Positions 7,978 through 15,313 of a stretch of DNA of 64,000 bases are shown here, piece after piece (within the stretch, counting starts at the first letter, position 1; the number at the start of each line of letters is the position of its first letter). The stretch comes from Nitrososphaera sp. (GTDB lineage Archaea > Thermoproteota > Nitrososphaeria > Nitrososphaerales > Nitrososphaeraceae): assembly GCF_013388945.1 (NCBI RefSeq), contig NZ_JACAEH010000002.1:62001-126000 (forward strand), given 5' to 3'. A program made the translations under genes and the position numbers. The notes beneath the pieces were generated by a model. The model was given only the letters and a program-made list of their open reading frames with translations, did no database searches and was not told the DNA's origin.

Positions 7978-8272
7978 TAAAAACCTACCTGCGCCACGAC
8001 TTTGTAAAAAAAGCCGCCTCTAGATGCCTCTGCCTGCACATTTACAAAGCCAGGGTCGGACTCTGTACCCAATCCTGACAGGTCCCGAACCCTTTTCTAC
8101 CCGCAGAAAAAATCTTACATCGTGTAACATTTTGAGCACGAAAAAATGATACAATTTTGCAAGATGGCAAGAGGCAAAAGCAATCTCGTGCGCAGAATTA
8201 GTTCTTTTAAGGCGGTTTTTTACAAAGCCAGGACCGCCAAATGTTAAAGAATTCGTGCCGCTATTTTCTACC
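7978..8272. repeat. Intergenic region with a 14-base direct repeat and small palindromes
   Basis: No credible gene is seen in these 295 bases. The motif TTTACAAAGCCAGG occurs at 8041-8054 and again at 8219-8232, and its inverted core TTTGTAAA is at 8001-8008. A short inverted repeat, TTACA-TCG-TGTAA, lies at 8115-8127. The stretch is richer in A and T than the flanking genes. It lies between divergent genes and so should hold both promoters; a small RNA is possible but unproven. Confidence 0.4.
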
Positions 8273-8599
8273 ATGGCAAAGTGTGGCGAATGTGGAGCGG
8301 ACCTGCCTTCTGACGCCCGGTTCTGCCCGCGCTGCGGCGCGCAGGCGGGGCTCAAAAAAGAGGTCTACCAGGTGTCTGCAGAAGGACTGGTCGGCAAGGT
8401 GAAGGAAGTGATAAACGACGCCAAGGTCAAGAGGATAGTCGTCAAGGACGACAAGGGCAAGGTGCTTTTGTCCATTCCGGTCACATGGGGCGCGGCCGGC
8501 ACGGTTGCAGTCCTTGCGCTTGCTCCCTGGCTTGCGGCGCTTGGGGTGATAGCAGGAGTCGTGACAAAGTGCACGGTGGAAGTAGAGAAGTCCGCCTAG
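8273..8599 (+). CDS. Zinc-ribbon protein with DUF4342-like domain
   Basis: The 108-residue protein begins with a zinc ribbon (CGECG and CPRCG), followed by a domain resembling DUF4342 (VSAEGLVGKVKEVINDAKVKRI) that ends in a hydrophobic segment, about residues 71-97. Proteins of this type are probably membrane-associated and of unknown role. ATG 8273 is chosen because MAKCGECG is the usual opening of such proteins; the frame is open a few codons further up. Confidence 0.7.
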   Translation: MAKCGECGADLPSDARFCPRCGAQAGLKKEVYQVSAEGLVGKVKEVINDAKVKRIVVKDDKGKVLLSIPVTWGAAGTVAVLALAPWLAALGVIAGVVTKCTVEVEKSA

Positions 8600-8638
8600 C
8601 CAAATAGTCTAAATATCATTTCACGCCAAAACCCTGCC

Positions 8639-8818
8639 ATGGGCGCCGTGATAATGCAGCTTGTCTGCGACACCTGCAAGAAGGTCCTTCTCGAAAAGGA
8701 AGGCGAGGAGCACCTTCTGAACGAGCGGTTCCCGATAACGCAGGAAGAGGCGCAGAACTTGGACAAAGAACACCGGGGCCACGAGTGCCACATCGAAGCT
8801 GTCCAGAAACTAGATTGA
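8639..8818 (+). CDS. Small protein with CxxC motif (59 aa)
   Basis: The frame runs from ATG 8639 to TGA 8816-8818. It has LVCDTCKK near the start and a HRGHECH segment near the end, so one Cys pair and nearby His/Cys could bind a metal such as zinc. A TATA-like CTAAATATC (8609-8617) lies about 26 bases before the start, which supports a real gene. The family is not recognised. Confidence 0.6.
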   Translation: MGAVIMQLVCDTCKKVLLEKEGEEHLLNERFPITQEEAQNLDKEHRGHECHIEAVQKLD

Positions 8819-8844
8819 TGCGAAAATGACTGACCGGTACTGCC

Positions 8845-9126
8845 CTAGAGGCCCAGGCCAAACGAGTCTGCCACTTCGGCAAACTGCTGGTACCTGCGCA
8901 GGTATTCCTTGCCCTGCTGGGTGATGACGTATATCCTCTGCCCGTTCTGGGCCTGCTCGCTCATAAGCCCCGCCTGCACAAGCTTGCCGGCCACCGAGGC
9001 CAGCCTGCCGTAGGAGAGGTTTGCCTTACGGAGAAGCGAGGTGAGGTTGACTCCACCCATGCCAGATTCGTCCGTTATCCGCAGAACGTCGCCAATTATC
9101 TTGACGCTGTTGCGGTATGCGCTCAT
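8845..9126 (-). CDS. Winged-helix DNA-binding protein (ArnR1-like)
   Basis: The 93-residue protein is a single winged helix, with a recognition-helix region LSYGRLASVAGKLVQAGLM and a beta-wing QNGQRIYVITQQGKEYL. Many Thaumarchaeota encode such small repressor-like proteins. A TATA-like CCTTATTAC lies about 29 bases upstream on the minus strand. The target is unknown. Confidence 0.75.
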   Translation of the reverse strand: MSAYRNSVKIIGDVLRITDESGMGGVNLTSLLRKANLSYGRLASVAGKLVQAGLMSEQAQNGQRIYVITQQGKEYLRRYQQFAEVADSFGLGL

Positions 9127-9253
9127 GTAGGACGTGAGACGCGTATGGCTGTAATAAGGATTGCGTAAGATGGTTCTAACTACAAGTAACGTGACCTTTA
9201 GCTATGCCCAATGCCTATACGATTCAGACTTTTTATAACGGAAAGAAGCAGGT

Positions 9254-9751
9254 TTGAGCACGAGCACCAAACCAACCACCTGGTTCAAGGACTTTATGGG
9301 CGTAGGCTACCGCTACCACGACGTGTACATGAACGTCTTCCCGCTCTTTTCCGACAAGATGGCCGCGCACAGGCTCTGGAAAAAGACTGTAGACTGGTGG
9401 CCGGACGTCGACATCAGGATGTCCTTTGTGGAAGAAGGCGACGACTACTGGTTCATACTGTACGGGGGCTCGAAATATTCCGGCGACAACACGGGCTTTG
9501 TGAAAAAGATGCCCATATCTGAAAACTACAAGCGCTTCAAGGAAGGCTACGAAAAAAAGGCGATGCTGCGCTTCGGGATATACAAGGAGAACACCAACCC
9601 GAAAAAGAAGGACAGCGACGGCGTGATGAAAAAGTTCGAGCTCGAGGTGTTAAAGAAAGCAAAGTCGGTGTACACCATCTCGTTTCTGAAGATGTCGGAG
9701 CTCGATCCAGGGAGCGTCGAGTATCAGTGCATACAGGAAAACCGGCAATAA
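9254..9751 (+). CDS. Conserved hypothetical protein (165 aa)
   Basis: The protein begins at a TTG and is rich in aromatic residues and lysine (WFKDFMGVGYRYHDVYMNVF, DYWFILYGGSKYSG). It has no signal, membrane segment or catalytic motif that I recognise. CTTTTTATAAC (9229-9239) is the likely TATA box. The end of the frame overlaps the next gene by 25 bases, suggesting co-transcription with the cysteine-cluster protein. Confidence 0.6.
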   Translation: MSTSTKPTTWFKDFMGVGYRYHDVYMNVFPLFSDKMAAHRLWKKTVDWWPDVDIRMSFVEEGDDYWFILYGGSKYSGDNTGFVKKMPISENYKRFKEGYEKKAMLRFGIYKENTNPKKKDSDGVMKKFELEVLKKAKSVYTISFLKMSELDPGSVEYQCIQENRQ

Positions 9752-10290
9752 GGTTCTCCTGCGTACAGGGGTGCTCTGACTGCTGCATCTACCGCGACTA
9801 TTACCCGACAAAGGAATTTGGCAAGATAGGCGTGCTGTTGCTGCCGGAAGAAAAAGCAAGGATGGAAAACCTTGCAAGGCAAAAGGGGATTTCAGTCAGG
9901 ATACTCCCGCGCCTTGCAATCGGCGACAAGCCTGAAAAGATAATCGCGTACCAGATGATGGGAATAGAAGACGGCGACTGGTGCCCGTTCCTTGACGCGG
10001 AAAAAGAGTCGCCGCACGGCGGGCATTCCTGCTCGATATACAAGGAGAGGCCGCTTGCGTGCGCCGCATATCCTGTGATAGATGCCGGCAAGGTCGCGAC
10101 GCTTGACCCGCACTGCCAGTTCTGCAAAAAGCACTCGCAGACAGCCCGCCTCGACGGCCTGCAGGGCGAGCTTGAGGCGCTCTCAAAGATACAGTCAAAG
10201 GTCAGGTCCGAAAACAAGCGGGTGTGGCGGTACGCCACTGCGACAGGGCAAGACGCAGTGTTCCCGGAAGGCTGGGTCCTAGACGCCTGA
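9727..10290 (+). CDS. YkgJ family cysteine cluster protein
   Basis: The 187-residue protein starts at GTG 9727. It has the family's cysteine pattern: FSCVQGCSDCC near the N-terminus, then a cysteine in GDWCPF, CSIYKERPLACAAYP, and CQFC. These proteins are thought to bind a metal or iron-sulphur cluster, but the biochemical role is not settled. A second, divergent member is at 41827-42555. The last bases overlap the convergent DUF504-like gene. Confidence 0.85.
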   Translation: MHTGKPAIRFSCVQGCSDCCIYRDYYPTKEFGKIGVLLLPEEKARMENLARQKGISVRILPRLAIGDKPEKIIAYQMMGIEDGDWCPFLDAEKESPHGGHSCSIYKERPLACAAYPVIDAGKVATLDPHCQFCKKHSQTARLDGLQGELEALSKIQSKVRSENKRVWRYATATGQDAVFPEGWVLDA

Positions 10291-10497
10291 CTTGAAGTAC
10301 AGGGTCTCCTTGCCTTTCCTTACTTTTGTTATCCTGCTTGCCGGGATGACTGTAAAGTTCTCTGACAGTTTTACGAACTCGTCCAGCGGGACTTCAACAA
10401 TGTCTTCAAAGTCGCGGTAGCTGACAAAATAAAGCGACGGTTCGTCGGCGTGGAGCGCCTTGCTGAATATCTCTTCGAGCCTGCCCTTTCTGGTCAA
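10279..10497 (-). CDS. DUF504/MJ1316-like small protein
   Basis: The 72-residue protein resembles the DUF504 (MJ1316 RNA cyclic-group end recognition) family: an N-terminal LEEIFSKALH helix, then a short beta-rich part with ASRITKVRKGKETLYF. It is the third gene of the leuC-leuD operon and overlaps leuD by 4 bases. The family assignment is tentative, and a connection with leucine synthesis is not implied. Confidence 0.55.
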   Translation of the reverse strand: MTRKGRLEEIFSKALHADEPSLYFVSYRDFEDIVEVPLDEFVKLSENFTVIPASRITKVRKGKETLYFKSGV

Positions 10498-10988
10498 GGC
10501 CGGTACTTCATCAGGCCGCCGGCCTCGACTATCTTGGCTATCAGCTCGGGAAAGGGCTTCATCGGGTACTGCTCGTTCTTTGTCACGTTCCTTATCGTGT
10601 TGTAAGCGATGTCTATCTCAAGCTCGTCCCTGTCGGAGATCTTTTTCACGGTCTCTTTGTCTATCTCTATCGGGAGCAGGTATCCGCCGTCGACAGCGTT
10701 GCGGTAGAATATCCTTGCAAAGGTCGGCGCAAGGATAGCCCTGATGCCTGTCTGCGAAAGCGCTATCGGGGCGTGCTCCCTGCTAGAGCCGCAGCCAAAG
10801 TTGCTGCCAGCTACTAGAAAGTCGCCTGCCTGCACCTTCTCGGGGAACTTGGGGTCGAGCCCTTCAAGCGCGTGCTTTGCAAGCTCTTTGTGGTCGTGTA
10901 TCTTCAGGTAAGGGCCGGGTATGATGACGTCCGTGTCGATGTTGTCCCTGTCGTACTTGTGCACCCTTCCTTTCAGTGTCTGGTTCAT
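10494..10988 (-). CDS. leuD: 3-isopropylmalate dehydratase small subunit
   Basis: The 164-residue swivel-domain protein contains DNIDTDVIIPGPYL and AGSNFGCGSSREHAPIAL, the active-site loop of the small subunit. With LeuC it isomerises 2-isopropylmalate to 3-isopropylmalate in leucine synthesis. The start is ATG 10988, overlapping the stop of leuC by 4 bases; the open frame extends further but only as a shadow of leuC. The archaeal subunits can also act on homoaconitate-like substrates, so the exact specificity is inferred. Confidence 0.92.
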   Translation of the reverse strand: MNQTLKGRVHKYDRDNIDTDVIIPGPYLKIHDHKELAKHALEGLDPKFPEKVQAGDFLVAGSNFGCGSSREHAPIALSQTGIRAILAPTFARIFYRNAVDGGYLLPIEIDKETVKKISDRDELEIDIAYNTIRNVTKNEQYPMKPFPELIAKIVEAGGLMKYRP

Positions 10989-12256
10989 TTCAGGTCCCTC
11001 GGGTCGGTTATCCTGCCTGTGAGCGCAGACGCCGCCACTACGACCGGCGAGGCGAGATACGTCTTTGACTCGACGTGGCCCATCCTGCCGGGGAAGTTGC
11101 GGTTTGTCGTGCTGATGCACACCTCGCCCTTGCCAAGCACGCCCATGTGCGCGCCGCAGCACGCCCCGCAAGTCGGCGGGCCTACGATGGCGCCGGACTC
11201 CATGAATATCTCTATCAGCCCCTCCTTCATGGCCTTCATGTAGATTGACTGTGCGGCTGGAAGCACTTCGGTCCTTATCTTGACTTTCTTGCCCTTCATT
11301 ATCTTGGCAGCGGCCCTCAGGTCTTCGAGCTTTGCGCCGGTGCACGAGCCGATGTACGCCTTGTCAAGCTCTGTCCCTTGAAGCTCGCGCGCTGCAGATA
11401 TGTTGCCGGGCGAAAACGGCTTGGCAACCGTCGGCTCCATCCTCGCAGTCTCTATAGTGAAAGTCTCTGCATACTCTGCGCCCTCGTCGCCCTTTACAGG
11501 AACATACTTGGCGTCGGTGCGCTCGCGAAGATACGCAAACGTGGTCTCGTCGGGCTCGATTATGCCGTTCTTGGCGCCGGCCTCTGTCGTCATGTTTGTG
11601 AGCGTAAGGCGCTCTTCCATCGACAATTTCTTGACTGCGTCGCCGGCAAACTGCATCGCCCTGTAGTTTGCGCCGTCGGTGCCTATCTCGCCTATTATCT
11701 TTAGTATGATGTCCTTTGCCATGATGTGCGCAGGCTTGGGGCCTTCGACCTTGAACAACATTGTTTCTGGAACCTTGAACCAGATCTGCCCGTTCATGAG
11801 CACGTACGCGACGTCCGTGTGCCCAAGCCCAGCCGCAAAGGCGCCCATCGCGCCCGTGGTGTTGGTGTGCGAGTCGCCCCCGACATAGACCTCTCCGGGA
11901 AGCACCATCGCTTCTTCGTGAGAGAGCGTGTGGCAGATGCCGTACTGGCCGAGGCCGTACTTGAAGTGCTTCTTTACGCCGTACTGCTTGGTAAAGTTGG
12001 AAAGCGTTATCACGTTTTCAGCAGACACCCTGTCAGCCGCCGGCACGAAATGGTCCTCTGTGACCCAAACCCTGTCAGGGTCCCATATTTTTTCCAGTTT
12101 CATTCCTTTCTTCTCCCACTCTGAAAAGACCTTGATTACGCCAGGCCCGGACACGTCGTGCAACATGACCTTGTCTACCTTAGCGAAAACCACGTCGCCC
12201 GGCGAAAGTTGCTGCCTGCCGGACGCCCGGGCGAGTATCTTCTCTGTAATTGTCAT
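10985..12256 (-). CDS. leuC: 3-isopropylmalate dehydratase large subunit
   Basis: The 423-residue aconitase-family protein has GGDSHTNTTGAMGAFAAG and the cluster-binding cysteines in IGSCTG and PPTCGACCG, which hold a [4Fe-4S] centre. It pairs with LeuD immediately downstream. ATG 12256 is preferred over TTG 12262 because the box GCGATAAATTCC lies about 27 bases upstream. No other leucine gene is in the window. Confidence 0.92.
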   Translation of the reverse strand: MTITEKILARASGRQQLSPGDVVFAKVDKVMLHDVSGPGVIKVFSEWEKKGMKLEKIWDPDRVWVTEDHFVPAADRVSAENVITLSNFTKQYGVKKHFKYGLGQYGICHTLSHEEAMVLPGEVYVGGDSHTNTTGAMGAFAAGLGHTDVAYVLMNGQIWFKVPETMLFKVEGPKPAHIMAKDIILKIIGEIGTDGANYRAMQFAGDAVKKLSMEERLTLTNMTTEAGAKNGIIEPDETTFAYLRERTDAKYVPVKGDEGAEYAETFTIETARMEPTVAKPFSPGNISAARELQGTELDKAYIGSCTGAKLEDLRAAAKIMKGKKVKIRTEVLPAAQSIYMKAMKEGLIEIFMESGAIVGPPTCGACCGAHMGVLGKGEVCISTTNRNFPGRMGHVESKTYLASPVVVAASALTGRITDPRDLK

Positions 12257-12356
12257 CGCCAAAACGGTATCGAGTGGAATTTATCGCACGACGGATTAAA
12301 ACCTTTGGCGGGTTGCGCGAAAGCAAGATTAAGCCGGTTGCGAATATCGTCACTGC

Positions 12357-13097
12357 TTGGAGATAACTGCGATTTCCGTCCCGGCAAAACTCGGCAGGTT
12401 TGACCTGTTTGAGGCGCTGCAGGGCTTTGACTATAAAGACTCGGACATACTTGTCGTGTCAAGCAAGTTTGTCGCAATGTCTGAGGGGCGGTTCGTGAAA
12501 CTGGACACGGTCAGGCCGGGCGCAAAGGCAAAGAGGCTTGCAAAGAAATTCAGGATGGACGAAAGGCTTGCCGAGCTAGTACTGCAGGAGGCCGATATGA
12601 TAGTCGGCGGAATCCCGGGCTTTGTTCTTGCGATAAGAAAGGGCATGATGGCTCCTAACGCCGGCATCGACAAGTCAAACGTCCCGCCCGGGCACGTCAT
12701 ACTCTATCCGAAGAAACCCTTTGCAAGCGCGCAGAAACTTCGGCAGAAGTTTCTGGACAACGGGATAAAGCTGGGCGTAATCCTGGCAGACAGCCGGCTG
12801 ATGCCAACGCGCCGCGGGACTACAGGGATCGCCATTGCGTGCGCCGGCTTTGAGCCGGTGGAAGATGACCGGGGCAAGCGGGATCTCTTTGGCAACACGC
12901 TCAAAGTCACGCTCAGGGCAGTCGCCGACAGCCTGGCGACGGCCGGAGTTGCGGTGATGAGAGAGGCCGCCGAGTCGACGCCTGCAGCAGTCGTGAGAGG
13001 CTTTCCTGTCACCTGGACGGAGCGAAAGCTCTCGTGGAAGGACATGGCAGTGCCGGCAAGGACTGACATCTACCTCCGGGGCACAGGAATGCTATGA
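12357..13097 (+). CDS. cofE: Coenzyme F420-0:L-glutamate ligase
   Basis: The 246-residue protein matches CofE throughout: SDILVVSSKFVAMSEGR, LADSRLMPTRRGTTGIAIAC and DLFGNTLKVT. It adds one or more glutamates to F420-0 with GTP in the cytoplasm. The start is TTG 12357 with AGATTAAG centred about 27 bases upstream. It diverges from leuC. F420 in ammonia-oxidising archaea is known, but its partner enzymes remain poorly defined; no other cof gene is nearby. Confidence 0.92.
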   Translation: MEITAISVPAKLGRFDLFEALQGFDYKDSDILVVSSKFVAMSEGRFVKLDTVRPGAKAKRLAKKFRMDERLAELVLQEADMIVGGIPGFVLAIRKGMMAPNAGIDKSNVPPGHVILYPKKPFASAQKLRQKFLDNGIKLGVILADSRLMPTRRGTTGIAIACAGFEPVEDDRGKRDLFGNTLKVTLRAVADSLATAGVAVMREAAESTPAAVVRGFPVTWTERKLSWKDMAVPARTDIYLRGTGML

Positions 13098-13152
13098 GGA
13101 GCACTTGCACACAGCTTTTATAGCACTCTGGCAGATGCTATCTGAAGCCCGG

Positions 13153-13701
13153 ATGTCCGAATTCCTCACTGCTTATCCGCGCACCAGCATATCGCAGGGC
13201 CTGCGCGCATTCATCCAGCGCGAGGAGATAGAGCTGGATCACCTGAGCCTGATGGTCAAAACCAAAAAGGACGAGATAATTCAAGCATTGTTGTCAGAGG
13301 GCTTCAAGACTGTCAGGCTGGAAAACAAAAAGCCAAACCAGATAGGCTGCGGCCTTGCAAAGAGGCTAGCCAAGCCGTGGGAGATGCACGTCCGGCTCTT
13401 TGACATGCAGCAGGGCTTGATAGCTATCCAGGCCGAAGTCGAGATATCTAGAAAATACATACAGCACATCCGGTCGGTGCGCGCGCCTGTCATCTATGAA
13501 CTTGAGCAGATCCTGAAAAAGCACCAGATAGAATACAAGATCTGGAACGCCAAGGTCCGCGACTACATCACCCGCGTGATAGACAACCACGAGATAAAAC
13601 TGGTCGCGCCGTCGCTTCCTGCGATATCGTGGAAGCACATGGCCGGCTACGTCAGCGCGCTTTCGCTAGTGTACCTGGCAAAGTTCCTCGGGCTTTTCTA
13701 G
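13153..13701 (+). CDS. Conserved hypothetical protein (182 aa)
   Basis: No known family is recognised. The N-terminal part (FIQREEIELDHLSLMVKTKK) may be helical, the middle resembles a small alpha-beta fold (WEMHVRLFDMQQGLIAIQAEVEI), and the last 25 residues contain a hydrophobic stretch that could touch a membrane (HMAGYVSALSLVYLAKFLG). A TATA-like TTTTATAG at 13116-13123 lies about 34 bases upstream. ATG 13135 is an alternative start. Confidence 0.55.
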   Translation: MSEFLTAYPRTSISQGLRAFIQREEIELDHLSLMVKTKKDEIIQALLSEGFKTVRLENKKPNQIGCGLAKRLAKPWEMHVRLFDMQQGLIAIQAEVEISRKYIQHIRSVRAPVIYELEQILKKHQIEYKIWNAKVRDYITRVIDNHEIKLVAPSLPAISWKHMAGYVSALSLVYLAKFLGLF

Positions 13702-13741
13702 CAAACGCTTTAATGCTTTTGCGAGTGTATTTCTGCAACTG

Positions 13742-14269
13742 TTGTCGGCCATCTTCCGCTACTACGCGATATCGCCCTGGGAGACAGAGACGCTCTACGA
13801 CACCCTGAAGCGCTCGTTTGAGGTGAAAGAGGAGGAGCTCAGGCCCGACGACACGTCGTACGTGAGCATGGTGGAGATAAGTTTCCCAGTCATGTATGGC
13901 GAGTCTTTCTTCCAGGAATTTTCCATGGACAGCTGGCACAAGGTAAAGGAAATCCTGAAGAACATGAAGCGCAGGCGCGGCAAAAAAGGCGTAAAGACTT
14001 ATGTCAGGTTCGCCGGCTTTGGCGACACGCCAGTCCCGCTTGTGTTCCCTCTTTTGTCAAAGGGCGACAGGCAGTACGAGATGGGAATCGAAAAGCTGGA
14101 GTACCTGGTCGACATCGTTCCGCTGCAGCTAAAGACGGTGCCTGCAGGCGCGGAGGAGGTGCTTTATTCCTACGACGAGGCGACGTTCAAGTGGAGCCCT
14201 GCAATCGCGCTTGTAAAGGGCGTCAACTACTCTTTCAAGAACAACGAGTGGCTGCCGCCGAAAAAGTGA
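13742..14269 (+). CDS. Conserved hypothetical protein (175 aa)
   Basis: The protein begins at TTG 13742, with CTTTAATGC about 30 bases upstream. It is soluble by appearance and contains a basic patch (KNMKRRRGKKG, about residues 75-85) followed by a beta-rich half (TPVPLVFPLLSKGDRQYEMG). No motif points to a function. It converges with the next gene with no gap. Confidence 0.55.
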   Translation: MSAIFRYYAISPWETETLYDTLKRSFEVKEEELRPDDTSYVSMVEISFPVMYGESFFQEFSMDSWHKVKEILKNMKRRRGKKGVKTYVRFAGFGDTPVPLVFPLLSKGDRQYEMGIEKLEYLVDIVPLQLKTVPAGAEEVLYSYDEATFKWSPAIALVKGVNYSFKNNEWLPPKK

Positions 14270-14710
14270 TCAGTCCAGCTGGTTGACGACGCCCGAATCG
14301 TGCAGACCCTTTGAAAGCTCCTTGTACTTTCTGTCAAGGAATTCAAGCGACTCTTCAAGCTTTTTGGACTTGCCATACTTGAATCGCACAAGCTCCCGGT
14401 GGCGCCAGTAGTGGCCGCCGTCAGGCACAGACAAGGTCGTGAAATAGTCGGGCCCCTTCAGGCCGTCCGGCAGTTTTATGCCGTGGGGGAAAATGTATTC
14501 TACTGAAAACCACTCGTCGCCGTCCGGGTAGTCGTTGCCGGTCGAGACGTCAAAATAGATGTGGAGGTTGTTGTCAAGCGTCAGCCCGTCGTCGGAAATG
14601 CTCGGGTGCTTGACGTGGGACTTGCGGTAGTCCATCTTCAGGAGCTGGGGCTCAAAGTAGGCCTTGATGATGGCGCGCCGGAAGAGCTCGTTTGCCTCCT
14701 TAAGGTTCAA
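14270..14710 (-). CDS. Conserved hypothetical protein (146 aa)
   Basis: The protein starts at a TTG, with a box TTATAAAATAG on the minus strand about 31 bases upstream. The middle is acidic and aromatic (YFDVSTGNDYPDGDEWFSVE) and the end is a charged helix (KLEESLEFLDRKYKELSKG). No family is recognised. The gene lies end to end with the previous one, so their 3' ends meet. Confidence 0.55.
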   Translation of the reverse strand: MNLKEANELFRRAIIKAYFEPQLLKMDYRKSHVKHPSISDDGLTLDNNLHIYFDVSTGNDYPDGDEWFSVEYIFPHGIKLPDGLKGPDYFTTLSVPDGGHYWRHRELVRFKYGKSKKLEESLEFLDRKYKELSKGLHDSGVVNQLD

Positions 14711-14986
14711 AGATAGTATAACGGTGCGTGTCTATTTTATAATCTTTTTAGCAGAAGCGCTGCAAATTTTGCATGTTGGGATGGTCCCTTTTGTTCGTAG
14801 GCCGTGCGTTGTACATACGTACAAACAACGCCTAATGAAGCAGGCCTGCGAACCAGTGTCATGTCTCGTTTCCTGATGCGCGACGCGGAAAGGTCAAGCC
14901 ACTACGAGCCAAGCGAAGAAGACTATGTGCGCCTGAAATTCAGACAGATGAATAGAGCATCAGCAAGCGAGTAGATTCTCACACAA
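14711..14986. repeat. Intergenic stretch with two inverted repeats and a possible 37-codon gene
   Basis: A 13-base palindrome, TGCAAA-T-TTTGCA, lies at 14761-14773. A hairpin follows, with 7-base arms GCGTTGT (14806-14812) and ACAACGC (14825-14831). A short frame from ATG 14861 to TAG 14974 could code for 37 residues beginning MSRFLMRDAERS, but nothing beyond its openness supports it. The stretch lies between the TTG of a minus-strand gene and the tRNA-Ser promoter. Confidence 0.35.
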
Positions 14987-14994
14987 TTAATATA
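14987..14994 (+). promoter_or_regulatory. TATA-like box for tRNA-Ser
   Basis: TTAATATA is centred about 30 bases before the first base of the tRNA, in an A/T-rich island (AATTAATATAATGTAA). Confidence 0.55.
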
Positions 14995-15019
14995 ATGTAA
15001 TTTGATAGTGCTTCTTCGG

Positions 15020-15103
15020 GCGGGGGTCGCCTAGCCTGGTAGGGCGTGGGATTGCTAATCCCATGTCCGCAAGGACCCGTGGGTTCAAATCCCACTCCCC
15101 GCG
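15020..15103 (+). tRNA. tRNA-Ser (anticodon GCT)
   Basis: The 84-base class II cloverleaf has acceptor GCGGGGG/TCCCCGC with a G-U pair, anticodon stem TGGGA/TCCCA with loop TTGCTAA (anticodon GCT, reading AGC/AGU), a long variable arm with stem GTCC/GGAC, and T-arm GTGGG TTCAAAT CCCAC. The discriminator is G and CCA is not encoded. A short T-run follows. No intron is present. Confidence 0.92.
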
Positions 15104-15184
15104 CTTTTCTATATTTGCCCCGACTGCGGCAACATACAGCAGTTTGTCGACCTGAAAGAAGCAAAGCCGCTGCTGCGCGTCTAG
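15104..15184 (+). pseudogene. Possible orphan C-terminus of a zinc-ribbon protein just after tRNA-Ser
   Basis: Immediately 3' of the tRNA one frame reads LFYICPDCGNIQQFV and ends DLKEAKPLLRV at TAG 15182. The CPDCG motif and sensible composition look like the last third of a small zinc-ribbon protein. No ATG, GTG or TTG lies close upstream in frame, because the tRNA occupies that space. It may be a remnant left by recombination at the tRNA, or simply chance. Confidence 0.25.
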
Positions 15185-15313
15185 TCGCGTTTTGTAATCC
15201 GCGATCTTGCCTGCAAAAGTCACAGATCTCAGGAGTGAGTATGAAATTTGCTGCTGAATTTTCTGAATTGCGCCTCTGCGGATCTTAAATATTTCATCTC
15301 TATGGAAGAGTCT

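Noticed and set aside
8020-8355. 111-codon minus-strand frame in the intergenic stretch and zinc-ribbon gene
   Set aside because: The composition is not gene-like and it overlaps the zinc-ribbon gene.
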